The notes: generated by a model from the letters alone, not told the origin. 13,728 bases of DNA from Verrucomicrobiota bacterium (GCA_014382645.1 JACNJI010000448.1:1-13728); one strand, 5' to 3'. Shown: positions 1 to 8,578, counted from the first letter of the stretch. Made by a program: numbers and translations.

Positions 1-103
1 GGGTCTGACTGGTACGTGGCAGGGCAGCGCGTAGGTCGCCGCGACCGGGGAACAGGGGTGGTGCTCGCTGCCGTAGGGTCCCATTCGTTTCGCTCCCACC
101 GCT
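1..103 (+). other. 5' continuation of the beta-propeller gene, interrupted by two TAG codons
   Basis: The frame of the downstream propeller gene can be read back through this stretch. Codons 77-103 give GPIRFAPTA, and codons 38-61 give AATGEQGW. Together they match a propeller blade of this family, where an 'ALDAATG..xW' strand is followed five residues later by 'GPIRFAP'; that spacing is exactly kept here. Two in-frame TAG codons (32-34 and 74-76) break the frame, each one substitution away from a plausible sense codon (for example TTG and GAG). The coding sequence therefore probably extends past the left edge. The stops could be base errors at a contig end or true decay of the gene. The family motif is from memory of homologues, not from an alignment. 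Confidence 0.5.
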
Positions 104-2632
104 ATGGATGACCGCGTGTTCGTGGGATCCGACGATGGATTTCTCTACTGCATCCAAACGGATACGGGAAAACTGCTTTGGAAGTTCCGTGGTGTCCCCT
201 CGACCAGGAAGGTGCTGGGCAATGGTCGCATGATCTCGCTTTGGCCCGTTCGTGGAGGCCCTGTGGCCAAGGAGGGCAAGGTATGGTTCGCCGCCGGTGT
301 GTGGCCCATGGAGGGCGTTTACGTCTACTGTCTCGATGCCAAGACAGGGAAATTAATCTGGCTTAACGACCGTTGCGGATTCATGTACGGCACCCAGCCC
401 CACAACGCTCAAGCAACCGGTGGTCTTGCCCCCCAAGGATACCTCTTGCTGGATGGCGACGACCTGATTGTGCCTAGCAGCGTTGCTTTCCCCGCTCGTT
501 TCAATGCCGCCACCGGCAAGCTGAAAGAGTTTGAATTACCGTCCCAGGGACGTTTGCCGGGAGGCTGGTTTGCCTCGACTGCATCGGAAAAAGAAAAGCA
601 GCGTTTGCAACGTAGAGGTTTGCTCTTCGACAGCGACGTCAACAAGCGACGCCATGAGGATAGGGTGAACGAGAGCGGTCAACCAGGAGTGCGATCTACG
701 ATTTACGCCGGTGATCGAACGATTAGCTTTTCAGATGGAGTCGAAGGCGTATCAGGTGAAATTTACGAGATGCTGACCGCGAACGGTCGGCTTTACGTAA
801 TCACTTTGGGTGGTGAAATACATTGCCTCTCCGCCGCAAAGGTTACCCCCCGAGTTTACCAGTTCGACCCGAAGGGCAAGCCATCGGGCGTGCAAGATTC
901 CCTTGTTGCCGCAATCCTAGACGCGACTGAGTTTCGCCAGGGTTATGGGCTAATTCTCGGCATGACTGAAAAATGGATGGGCCTTGTCGAGAATTCTTCC
1001 GCACGGCTGGTAGGGGTAGGCAGGGTAGGGGATATGCAACGACTGCGCGAGCAAATCAATGTTGCCGGCGTAACGGCAGACAGGGTGGGCTTGTTCGGGG
1101 GCAATCCACTGGCTTTGGGTTTTCCTCGCTATTTTGCAGGCTTGGTGTTGGCGGACGAATCAGCCGACATAAAATGGAACAAGGAACTCTGGTCTAAGGT
1201 TTACTCTACATTGCGACCTTATGGCGGTTCTCTTTGTATCGTGGGTTCACGGAAGTTCAGGAACGCATTCCGAACTGTCTTTAAACTTAGTGAGTTTCCG
1301 GCCGCTCGACTAAGTGAGCATAATGGTTTCACTTTACTCCAAAAAGAGGGTGCTTTGCCCGGGGCTACCAATTACCTTGGGAAATGGGAAAAAAGTTCTG
1401 ACGAGAATGTGCGTTTTCCGCTTGGGGTATTGTGGTTCGGGGATGAATTGGGGCATTTTAAGCGTTCGCCTCAGCCAAAGTTCGTTGATGGGGTGATGGT
1501 TTCTACTCCGAAAAATTGGATGGAGAACCAGAATGAGCGTACTCGTAATTCTGATTATCGTTTACTGCCGGCGGTTTTGTCCGACGTTTTTACCGGACGA
1601 GTCATGGGATCGAACGAGGAAATCGAAGTGCGCAAGCGGCACGGCAAGGTCGATCTTGAAAACCTTCAACCCAGTCAGTATAGGCCACCGCATCAGGCAA
1701 ATGCGTGGAAACCCGAACAGCCTCGAGCCGGTGAACGCTTCAACCCTCTGACGGGAGAGCGAGAACCTCGCGTATTTCCAAAGAGTTACGGTTGCGACGG
1801 CGGCGTCGACTATGGATATCTCTATACAATGCGTTCCGCTACTGCGTCTTACTACGACAAGCGAATCGAAAGCGGCACAATCAACCTGAGCGGACCCCGC
1901 TCCGGTTGCACCAACAGCATCATCCCTGCGAATGGCGTGTTAAGTGTTCCTTACTATTACGAGGGATGCACTTGCAGCTATCCTCTTCCTATGGCCATGG
2001 CCATGGTCTCCATGCCCCAGACGCATGAGCAATGGACTTCCTGGGGTGAAGTTCCTCCCGAGCGTCTCAATGGGAAACTGAGGCGATTAGGTCTCAACTT
2101 CGGGGCGCCAGGTGACAGAGCTACTGAAAGCGGAACACTTTGGATTGACTCTCCGAGCGTGGGCGGGCCTTCCCCAATTCTTCCGATAAAGGTTTTACCG
2201 GAAGGCGCGATCTACCGCTATCATCACTCACTTCGGGTTGAAGGCGGACGGGGATGGCCTTGGGTGGCAGCTTCTTTGTCCGAGGGGATAGAGTCCGTAA
2301 GAATCCAGGGATTTTCAAAAGGGAAATATCTTTTGCGTCTAACCTTTCTCGAACCGGATCCTCTTCAGTCCGGAGAGCGTATGTTTGACGTTCTCGTCCA
2401 AGGCAAAAAACTATTGTCGAAGTACGACGTTGTCAAAGCCGCCGGAGGTGCCATGCGGTCCACGGTCGAGTCTTTCGGGGGCATTTCAATAGATGATTCT
2501 ATTTTGATCAAGTTTCGAGCGATCGAAGGTGCTGCATTACTGAGTGGCTTGGAGCTGATCCGTGAGGATTTGCCCTCCGAGCAACCCGTCAAGCTAGCCG
2601 ACCGCGAAGTTAGGTACGGTCCTGCCGAATAG
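104..2632 (+). CDS. PQQ-like beta-propeller protein with embedded Rossmann-like segment and malectin-like C-terminus (5' partial)
   Basis: From the first in-frame ATG this reads 842 residues, but it is probably the distal part of a larger protein: the homologous blade continues upstream of this ATG. Propeller repeats of the type VFVGSDDGFLYC...TGKLLW (residues 5-26) and VYVYCLDAKTGKLIW (72-86) are PQQ-binding-like blades of the BamB/quinoprotein class. Residues about 280-382 resemble a class I SAM-methyltransferase Rossmann fold without its glycine-rich loop. Residues 599-624 hold a family-typical cysteine block (SGCTNSIIPANG, then GCTCSYPLP). Residues about 738-823 (LRLTFLEPDP, FDVLVQGK, GLELI) look like a malectin-type carbohydrate-binding fold. 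No catalytic function can be assigned; a periplasmic or surface role in binding or processing glycans is an inference from the malectin module and the neighbours. It ends 7 bp from the convergent oxidoreductase gene. Confidence 0.85.
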   Translation: MDDRVFVGSDDGFLYCIQTDTGKLLWKFRGVPSTRKVLGNGRMISLWPVRGGPVAKEGKVWFAAGVWPMEGVYVYCLDAKTGKLIWLNDRCGFMYGTQPHNAQATGGLAPQGYLLLDGDDLIVPSSVAFPARFNAATGKLKEFELPSQGRLPGGWFASTASEKEKQRLQRRGLLFDSDVNKRRHEDRVNESGQPGVRSTIYAGDRTISFSDGVEGVSGEIYEMLTANGRLYVITLGGEIHCLSAAKVTPRVYQFDPKGKPSGVQDSLVAAILDATEFRQGYGLILGMTEKWMGLVENSSARLVGVGRVGDMQRLREQINVAGVTADRVGLFGGNPLALGFPRYFAGLVLADESADIKWNKELWSKVYSTLRPYGGSLCIVGSRKFRNAFRTVFKLSEFPAARLSEHNGFTLLQKEGALPGATNYLGKWEKSSDENVRFPLGVLWFGDELGHFKRSPQPKFVDGVMVSTPKNWMENQNERTRNSDYRLLPAVLSDVFTGRVMGSNEEIEVRKRHGKVDLENLQPSQYRPPHQANAWKPEQPRAGERFNPLTGEREPRVFPKSYGCDGGVDYGYLYTMRSATASYYDKRIESGTINLSGPRSGCTNSIIPANGVLSVPYYYEGCTCSYPLPMAMAMVSMPQTHEQWTSWGEVPPERLNGKLRRLGLNFGAPGDRATESGTLWIDSPSVGGPSPILPIKVLPEGAIYRYHHSLRVEGGRGWPWVAASLSEGIESVRIQGFSKGKYLLRLTFLEPDPLQSGERMFDVLVQGKKLLSKYDVVKAAGGAMRSTVESFGGISIDDSILIKFRAIEGAALLSGLELIREDLPSEQPVKLADREVRYGPAE

Positions 2633-2639
2633 TTTGCTC

Positions 2640-3983
2640 TTAGCCTAGTCCTTCGATTTCCCAGCCATTACGGTATTTTGGACGAACGAACGAGTTGGCT
2701 TGTTCCGAGTTCGTGAAACGTAGTTTTTTTGCGTCCCAGATGAGCTTCTTTTTGCTTCCGATGCGTGCGGCAACTACTCCCATTAAAACGGTTTCGGTCA
2801 GTGGACCTGCGTATCCGAAATAGCTGTTTGGGTTTTCTCCCGTTCGGAAGGCATCCAACCAGACTTTGTAGTGATCGAGTCGTTCTACCTTGGGCCGCGC
2901 AAGCTTAGAAAACTTTTCCGTCGGCCACAGTCGAGGCATCCCGCCATGCGGGCAAAGAGCAGTCCCTTCTTCTCCTATGAACATTGCTCCTTGGCTAGGT
3001 ACTTCGGCGTCCATGGGCAAGTGCGTGCCTTTCTTGGTCGGGCGTTGGCCGCCGTCATACCATTTCATGATTAGCTCGTCGCCGGAAGTGAACTCTGTGC
3101 CTGCGAAACGGTATGTGAGAACTTCGGCGGTCGGGAAAGTTTCGGGTTTGGGCGATGGTCCTTCGTAGGCAACGGATTTTGCAGGACCCAGTCCCAGTAT
3201 CCAGACCACGGGGTCGATGATGTGACAACCCATGTCGCCCAAGGCTCCTGCTCCGAAGTCGAACCAACCGCGCCACTTGAAGGGGTGATAGGTGTCTAGC
3301 TTGAAGGGGCGTTCCGGGGCAACTCCAAGCCATTTGTCCCAATCGAAACCTGCCGGAATTGGATCCGAACCGGACGGTCGATCAATGCCTTGCGGCCAGA
3401 CCGGCCTGTTGGACCATGCGTGAGCCGAGACAACCTTGCCGATTGCCCCTCCGCGCACCATTTCGAATAGCGTGCGGTAACCGAGCCCGCTGTGATGTTG
3501 GTTACCCATCTGAGTCGGTACACCCGCCTTAGCCGCTGCTTCGGTAATCGCTCGGGCTTCCTGAATGGTGCGAGTCATTGGCTTTTGGGTGTAAGTCCCT
3601 TTGCCCAATTGAAGAGCGTTCATTGTGACGGGAGCATGCATATGGTCAGGTGTACTCACTGTCACCGCATCAAAGTTTTTTTCCTCTTTCTCGAACATTT
3701 CCCGCCAATCCGAATAACCTTTAGCCTGTGGCCACTTCTCCTTGACCAAATTATAACCGCCCTTGCGGTTCGCAGCCACGTTTACGTCGCAATAGGCGAT
3801 GAGTTCAGCGTGTCTGGCTGCTCCATTCAAGTCCGTCCATCCTTTGCCTCCGCACCCAACGGCTGCGATCCGAACCTTTGTTGTGTTTTTGGCCGTAACC
3901 ACAAAAGGAAAGGCTAGGGCGGTTCCGCCCATGGCATTAAGAAAATTACGACGAGAAGGGTTTTGGCTAAATTTCTTTTTCAC
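2640..3983 (-). CDS. Tat-exported Gfo/Idh/MocA family oxidoreductase
   Basis: A 447-residue NAD(P)-dependent oxidoreductase of the Gfo/Idh/MocA family, which usually acts on sugars, inositols or sugar derivatives. The N-terminus carries a twin-arginine signal (SRRNFL, residues 10-15, then a hydrophobic stretch to about 31), so it is probably exported folded with its cofactor. The Rossmann nucleotide loop is VGCGGKG (42-48). The usual EKP motif is QKP (133-135), keeping the catalytic-type lysine K134. The substrate-domain motif LGDMGCHIID (248-257) supplies D250, H254 and D257. The start is a GTG (complement of 3981-3983), preceded by an AGGA-like stretch; the nearby ATG is out of frame. It is divergent from the first PSD1 gene and convergent with the propeller gene. 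The substrate cannot be named; the neighbours suggest a carbohydrate. Confidence 0.94.
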   Translation of the reverse strand: MKKKFSQNPSRRNFLNAMGGTALAFPFVVTAKNTTKVRIAAVGCGGKGWTDLNGAARHAELIAYCDVNVAANRKGGYNLVKEKWPQAKGYSDWREMFEKEEKNFDAVTVSTPDHMHAPVTMNALQLGKGTYTQKPMTRTIQEARAITEAAAKAGVPTQMGNQHHSGLGYRTLFEMVRGGAIGKVVSAHAWSNRPVWPQGIDRPSGSDPIPAGFDWDKWLGVAPERPFKLDTYHPFKWRGWFDFGAGALGDMGCHIIDPVVWILGLGPAKSVAYEGPSPKPETFPTAEVLTYRFAGTEFTSGDELIMKWYDGGQRPTKKGTHLPMDAEVPSQGAMFIGEEGTALCPHGGMPRLWPTEKFSKLARPKVERLDHYKVWLDAFRTGENPNSYFGYAGPLTETVLMGVVAARIGSKKKLIWDAKKLRFTNSEQANSFVRPKYRNGWEIEGLG

Positions 3984-4010
3984 TCATCCTATCCGACGGG
4001 ATTCCCCTTC

Positions 4011-4055
4011 AGTTAGCAATATATAATCTAAGGGATTTTCTATTGTTGCCTAACT
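4011..4055. promoter_or_regulatory. inverted repeat in the divergent intergenic region, possible operator
   Basis: The 243-bp gap between the divergent oxidoreductase and PSD1 genes (3984-4226) contains AGTTAGCAA (4011-4019) and its near-perfect reverse complement TTGCCTAACT (4046-4055, one extra base). They flank an AT-rich core, TATATAAT at 4020-4027, which could be a -10 region for the minus-strand gene. An operator is possible, but no regulator gene is present in the window and promoter matches are weak. The rest of the gap holds no recognisable gene. Confidence 0.25.
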
Positions 4056-4226
4056 AGAACTTGACTCAATCGATGATCCTTATCGGAAATTGAATTTTTG
4101 GCATGGTGATTTTCATTGTATGAATTTACAATCCAGACACCGGCGATTTGCCGTCTTAAGGTTCGTCCTTGTGGTATTGTTTCTTGGTCGCATAAGATTT
4201 GGGATCGTAATGGCATATACCTTATA

Positions 4227-7169
4227 ATGAAATTCCAGTCCTGCATTCTCGCTCTGTTCCTTTGCCACACCCTCCCCTTGTTCGCGGTGGATTTCAATAG
4301 GGACATTCGTCCTTTGTTGGCTAGCAAGTGCTACGCCTGCCACGGTCCGGACGAGGGAGGGCGCAAAGCCAAGTTGCGGTTGGATCTTAGGGGAGATGCC
4401 TTGAAGAAAGAGGTCATCGTTCCGGGTGAAATCGAGGACAGTGAATTTCACTACCGCATCCGATCCGACGATCCCGAGGAAATCATGCCCCCACCGGAAT
4501 CCAAGGCGACCTTGACGGAAAAGGAAAAGGATTTGCTCGACCAATGGATCGCGGAGGGTGCCAAGTACGACAAGCACTGGGCTTTCGTGCCGCCTGTTTC
4601 CTCCGAGGTTCCACAAACGAAATCAAAATGGGGACGCAACCCGATCGACACCTTCGTTCTAGCTAAGCTCGAGCAAAAGAATCTATCTCCCTCCAAGGCA
4701 GCCGACCACTACGCATTGGTGCGACGGCTCTACCTCGACTTGATCGGACTGCCCCCCACTCCGGAACAGGCGGATGCCTTCGTTCAAGACAAGCGACCCG
4801 ATGCCTGCGACCAATTGGTCGACGAGTTGCTCGCCTCTCCGCATTATGGGGAAAAATGGGGTCGTGAGTGGCTCGACCTCGCGCGCTACGCCGATACCAA
4901 CGGCTATGAAAAGGATCGTCCTCGAAACATTTGGCCATATCGGGACTGGGTCATCCGATCCCTCAACGCGGATATGCCCTATGATCAGTTCACCATCGAG
5001 CAGTTGGCCGGGGATATGTTGCCCAACGCCAGTCAGGAACAAAAGATTGCCACCGGATTTCATCGAAACACGCAGCTGAACGAGGAAGGGGGGATCGATC
5101 CTCTTGAGTTTCGCTTCTACGCCGCGGTCGATCGGGTAGCCACCACCGGTACGGTGTGGATGGGACTGACCACCGGATGCGCCCAGTGCCACACCCACAA
5201 GTACGACCCGATCACCCACGACGAGTACTACGGTCTTATGGCCCTGCTTGACAATGTCGAGGAACCCGATCTTTTCTTGGAAACCGAACAGCAAGCCAAG
5301 CAAAAGGTAGAAGTTCAAAAGCAAATAGAGGCCAAGACGGTTGCCTTGCTAAAAGAGATCGAAGGATTCGAGGAAGCCTTTCAGGTTTGGATGAAGGAAG
5401 CGTCAAAGAACGCCACGCACTGGACTACGATCCGCCCGACCGCGATGAAGACAAACCTGCCCAAACTTGAGGTGATGAAGGATGGTTCGATTTTCTCATC
5501 CGGCGATGTTACCAAACGAGATGTCTTTGACTTGAATTTCACCAGTAACCACGCGATTTCCGCCTTGCGCTTGGAGGTCTTGCCCGACGATCGCCTACCC
5601 CAGCGTGGCCCGGGAAGATGCTACTACGAGGGGCGGAACGGGGATTTCTTTCTTAGCGAATTCACCGTCAGGTCCAAAGGTTTCAAGCATAAGATCAACG
5701 CCCCGTCGCACACTTATGGCAAGATCAGCATTGGAGGCGGTTCGGCGGATGCTAAGAATGTTACCGACAGGGACGGGTCTTCGGGATGGTCTACTGCCGG
5801 ACAGACCGGCAAACCGAATCATCTCGTTCTCCCCCTCGAAAAACCCATCCCGGCAAACATCCCGTTTTCCATCGAGATGCTCTTTGAGCGACACTTCGTG
5901 GTCAGTCTCGGTCGCTTTCGCCTCTCCGCCACTTCCGACGCCAAACAACCCAAGGCTAAGAAACACGGAACAGATATCGAAGCCATCCTTACTCAAGACT
6001 CGAATATCACTGTGGGGGAGCTTGCCCATTTGCGAAAGGTTTTTCTCGAGCAAGATCCGCGGTGGCAAAAGCAACGAAAGCCCCTCGAAGATTTGAAGAG
6101 GAGAATTCCCCGTCTCGGAAATACCCTCGTGATGCAAGAAAGACCGGTGGATAACCCACGCCCCATTTATCTTCGTCATCGCGGAGAATACATAAGTCCG
6201 AAGCATCAGGTAAGCCCAAGCATACCCGCGGTATTTGCACAGAACGGCCCAAAGGACCCGGTCAACCGCTTGGAGCTCGCCCGTTGGCTCGTGAGTGAAA
6301 GCAATCCCCTCGGCGATCGGGTGACCGCAAACAGGGCCTGGCGCTCCTTCTTCGGGCAAGGATTGATCCGAACGAGCGGAGATTTCGGCACCCAAGCATC
6401 CGCCCCCGATCACCCTGAGCTTCTCGATTGGTTAGCGGTGGAATTTCGCAGGCGAGGGATGTCCCTAAAAAAACTTCATCGCCTGATCGTGACCAGCTCG
6501 ACCTACCGGCAAAGTTCCGAGATGACAGAGGGTTTATTGGAACTTGATCCCCGGAATCGCCTCCTTGCCCGAGGACCCCGCTTTCGCTTGTCAGGCGAGT
6601 TGATTCGTGACCACATGCTCGCCGCCAGTGGAAAGCTTTCTTCCAAGATGTTTGGACCTGGCGTCTATCCTCCGCAACCCATTAGTGTGCTCGCCCATGC
6701 CTTCGGAGGCAAAAGTTGGAAGGTTTCCATAGGAGAGGATCGATACCGACGATCCATCTACACATTCGTCAAGCGCACCGCTCCCTTCGCCGGATACATG
6801 ACCTTCGACGGGACCTCGGGCGAGAACTGCCTCGCCAGGCGGGACCGCAGCAATACCCCCCTTCAAGCTCTGACCCTACTGAACGACGAGATGTTCCTAG
6901 AGCTTGCCCGTGCCGCCGGGACAGAGGTTCACCTGCAAAAGAAGGATCCCGTCCTCACTCTCTTCCGCCGTTTTCTTACCCGTGCCCCGAACCGGGAAGA
7001 AACCAAAGCTCTCCAAGCTTACTTGGACCAACAAATCGAACGCCTGACCAAAGGGGAGCTCAAACCCGGTGAAATTGCCGACGACAAGAAAGCAACTCCC
7101 GAACTTGCTGGAAAAGTTCTCCTTGCCCGAGCCATCATGAACCTAGACGAAGCCATCACCAAGCCATGA
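4227..7169 (+). CDS. PSD1-type cytochrome c protein A (PSCyt1-DUF1549-insert-DUF1553)
   Basis: A 980-residue exported cytochrome-like protein. The start chosen is ATG 4227, because it gives a clean Sec signal peptide (residues 1-20, ending PLFA) directly before the conserved FNRDIRPLL; the frame also opens at 4116, but that adds 37 residues ahead of the signal. Domains: PSCyt1 with haem-binding CYACH (C35, C38, H39) and a likely axial Met in MPPP (M87); PSCyt2/DUF1549 from about 138 to 345 with a second CxxCH (C318, C321, H322, in CHTHKYDP); an insert at about 418-572 that looks like a beta-sandwich (discoidin or carbohydrate-binding type, fold not proven); PSD1/DUF1553 from about 677 to 940. 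Such proteins are expected in the periplasm. The reaction is unknown. Its stop overlaps the start of the next gene, so the two are probably co-translated. Confidence 0.95.
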   Translation: MKFQSCILALFLCHTLPLFAVDFNRDIRPLLASKCYACHGPDEGGRKAKLRLDLRGDALKKEVIVPGEIEDSEFHYRIRSDDPEEIMPPPESKATLTEKEKDLLDQWIAEGAKYDKHWAFVPPVSSEVPQTKSKWGRNPIDTFVLAKLEQKNLSPSKAADHYALVRRLYLDLIGLPPTPEQADAFVQDKRPDACDQLVDELLASPHYGEKWGREWLDLARYADTNGYEKDRPRNIWPYRDWVIRSLNADMPYDQFTIEQLAGDMLPNASQEQKIATGFHRNTQLNEEGGIDPLEFRFYAAVDRVATTGTVWMGLTTGCAQCHTHKYDPITHDEYYGLMALLDNVEEPDLFLETEQQAKQKVEVQKQIEAKTVALLKEIEGFEEAFQVWMKEASKNATHWTTIRPTAMKTNLPKLEVMKDGSIFSSGDVTKRDVFDLNFTSNHAISALRLEVLPDDRLPQRGPGRCYYEGRNGDFFLSEFTVRSKGFKHKINAPSHTYGKISIGGGSADAKNVTDRDGSSGWSTAGQTGKPNHLVLPLEKPIPANIPFSIEMLFERHFVVSLGRFRLSATSDAKQPKAKKHGTDIEAILTQDSNITVGELAHLRKVFLEQDPRWQKQRKPLEDLKRRIPRLGNTLVMQERPVDNPRPIYLRHRGEYISPKHQVSPSIPAVFAQNGPKDPVNRLELARWLVSESNPLGDRVTANRAWRSFFGQGLIRTSGDFGTQASAPDHPELLDWLAVEFRRRGMSLKKLHRLIVTSSTYRQSSEMTEGLLELDPRNRLLARGPRFRLSGELIRDHMLAASGKLSSKMFGPGVYPPQPISVLAHAFGGKSWKVSIGEDRYRRSIYTFVKRTAPFAGYMTFDGTSGENCLARRDRSNTPLQALTLLNDEMFLELARAAGTEVHLQKKDPVLTLFRRFLTRAPNREETKALQAYLDQQIERLTKGELKPGEIADDKKATPELAGKVLLARAIMNLDEAITKP

Positions 7170-8578
7170 ACGTTCCTCCTCTCCTCCATCGCACGCGCCG
7201 TCACTTTTTTCAGGATTGCGGAATTGGCGTCGGCAAGATCGCCCTCGCCTCACTGCTCGCCAAGGAATCCTTCGGAGCAACCGGCAAGCCCGACTTCATG
7301 CGCTTCCCGATCAAGGCCAAGCGGGTGATCTATCTCTTTATGGCCGGCGCTCCCAGCCAACTCGAGCTCTTCGACAACAAACCCAAGCTCAAGGAAATGG
7401 AGGGCAAACCCATTCCTCCCTCCGTGATCAAGGGTCAACGCTACGCCTTCATCCAGCCGGACGCCGCCGTTCTCGGTCCACGCTTTCCCTTTGCCAAGCA
7501 CGGAGATTCCGGGGCCGAACTCTCGGACCGGTTGCCCTACCTGAGCAAGGTCGCGGATGACTTGACCTTCGTCAAATCGATGCATACCGACCACTTTAAT
7601 CATGCCCCGGCCCAACTGTTCATGACTACGGGCAGTGGAATCCCCGGGCGGGCAAGCATGGGTTCCTGGCTTAGCTACGGAATAGGGAGCGAGTCGGATG
7701 ACCTTCCCGGCTTCGTTGTCATGAGAAGCGGAGGAAACCTAAGCGGAGGATCCGCAATGTGGGGATCCGGCTTCCTGCCCTCCGAGCATCAGGGAGTTCC
7801 CTTTCGAGAAGGCTCTGACCCAATCCTTCACGTCTCCAACCCGAAGGGGATCGACCGAACCGCCCAGCGCCAGACCCTCGACCTGCTGAACAAGCTCAAT
7901 CGCGGGACTCATCAAAGGTTGCGTGACCCAGAAATCACCGCCCGCATCGATGCCTACGAGATGGCCTACCGGATGCAGGCACGGGCCCCCGAATTGATGG
8001 ACTTCTCCAAGGAAAGCAAGGAGACCCTCGAACTATACGGAGTCAAGGAAGGCAAGTCCGACTTCGCCAGCAACTGCCTGCTGGCTCGCCGGTTGGCCGA
8101 ACGCGGAACTCGTTTTATCCAGCTTTACCACGGGGGTTGGGATGCGCACTCCAACGTCGAGGGAAACGTCAAGAACAACGCCAAGGCGATAGACCAGGCC
8201 AGCGCCGCCCTCGTGCAGGACCTCAAGCAACGGGGCATGCTCGAAGATACCCTTGTCGTCTGGGGAGGAGAATTCGGCCGTACCCCGATGGTTGAGGCCA
8301 GCGCTGCACTTAAGCGCAGCGGCGGACGAGACCATCACCCACAAGCCTTTACCATGTGGATGGCCGGCGGAGGGGTCAAACCCGGCATCACCCTCGGTCA
8401 GACCGATGAACTCGGGTTCCACGTCAGCGAGGACCCGGTGCATGTCCACGACCTGCAAGCCACCATCCTACAACTTCTCGGAATTGATCATTCTCGATTG
8501 TCCTTCCGTTTCCAAGGCTTGGACTTCCGCCTCACCGGGGTCGAGGAGCACCACGCAGTCGAGCAACTGATCGCCTAA
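7166..8578 (+). CDS. Tat-exported DUF1501 protein A (alkaline phosphatase/sulfatase-like fold)
   Basis: A 470-residue DUF1501 protein. It begins within the ATGA that ends the PSD1 gene, a typical sign of translational coupling. The N-terminus has a twin-arginine signal (TRRHFF, residues 10-15, then a hydrophobic stretch ending near residue 35), so it is probably exported folded, perhaps with metal bound. Family motifs are present: [17 protein letters not shown] near the N-terminus, NHAPAQLF, WGSGFLP, YHGGWDAH (321-328), GGEFGRT (367-373) and GGRDHHP (386-392). The H- and D-rich motifs recall the metal sites of alkaline phosphatase-like enzymes, to which DUF1501 is structurally related; no substrate or activity can be stated. 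It is the partner of PSD1 protein A and belongs to the 'NHAPAQLF' subtype, distinct from the second DUF1501 gene here. Confidence 0.95.
   Translation: MNVPPLLHRTRRHFFQDCGIGVGKIALASLLAKESFGATGKPDFMRFPIKAKRVIYLFMAGAPSQLELFDNKPKLKEMEGKPIPPSVIKGQRYAFIQPDAAVLGPRFPFAKHGDSGAELSDRLPYLSKVADDLTFVKSMHTDHFNHAPAQLFMTTGSGIPGRASMGSWLSYGIGSESDDLPGFVVMRSGGNLSGGSAMWGSGFLPSEHQGVPFREGSDPILHVSNPKGIDRTAQRQTLDLLNKLNRGTHQRLRDPEITARIDAYEMAYRMQARAPELMDFSKESKETLELYGVKEGKSDFASNCLLARRLAERGTRFIQLYHGGWDAHSNVEGNVKNNAKAIDQASAALVQDLKQRGMLEDTLVVWGGEFGRTPMVEASAALKRSGGRDHHPQAFTMWMAGGGVKPGITLGQTDELGFHVSEDPVHVHDLQATILQLLGIDHSRLSFRFQGLDFRLTGVEEHHAVEQLIA

Noticed and set aside
4116..4226. N-terminal extension of PSD1 A by 37 residues
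   Set aside because: The extension is not signal-like and would place the signal peptide inside the protein; ATG 4227 fits better.
4210..4227. Five-codon upstream frame ending in TAATG over the PSD1 A start
   Set aside because: It is too short and lacks a ribosome binding site; it could easily be chance.
5595..6413. Open frame of 272 codons on the minus strand inside PSD1 A
   Set aside because: It is antisense to a well-supported coding region and has no recognisable motif.
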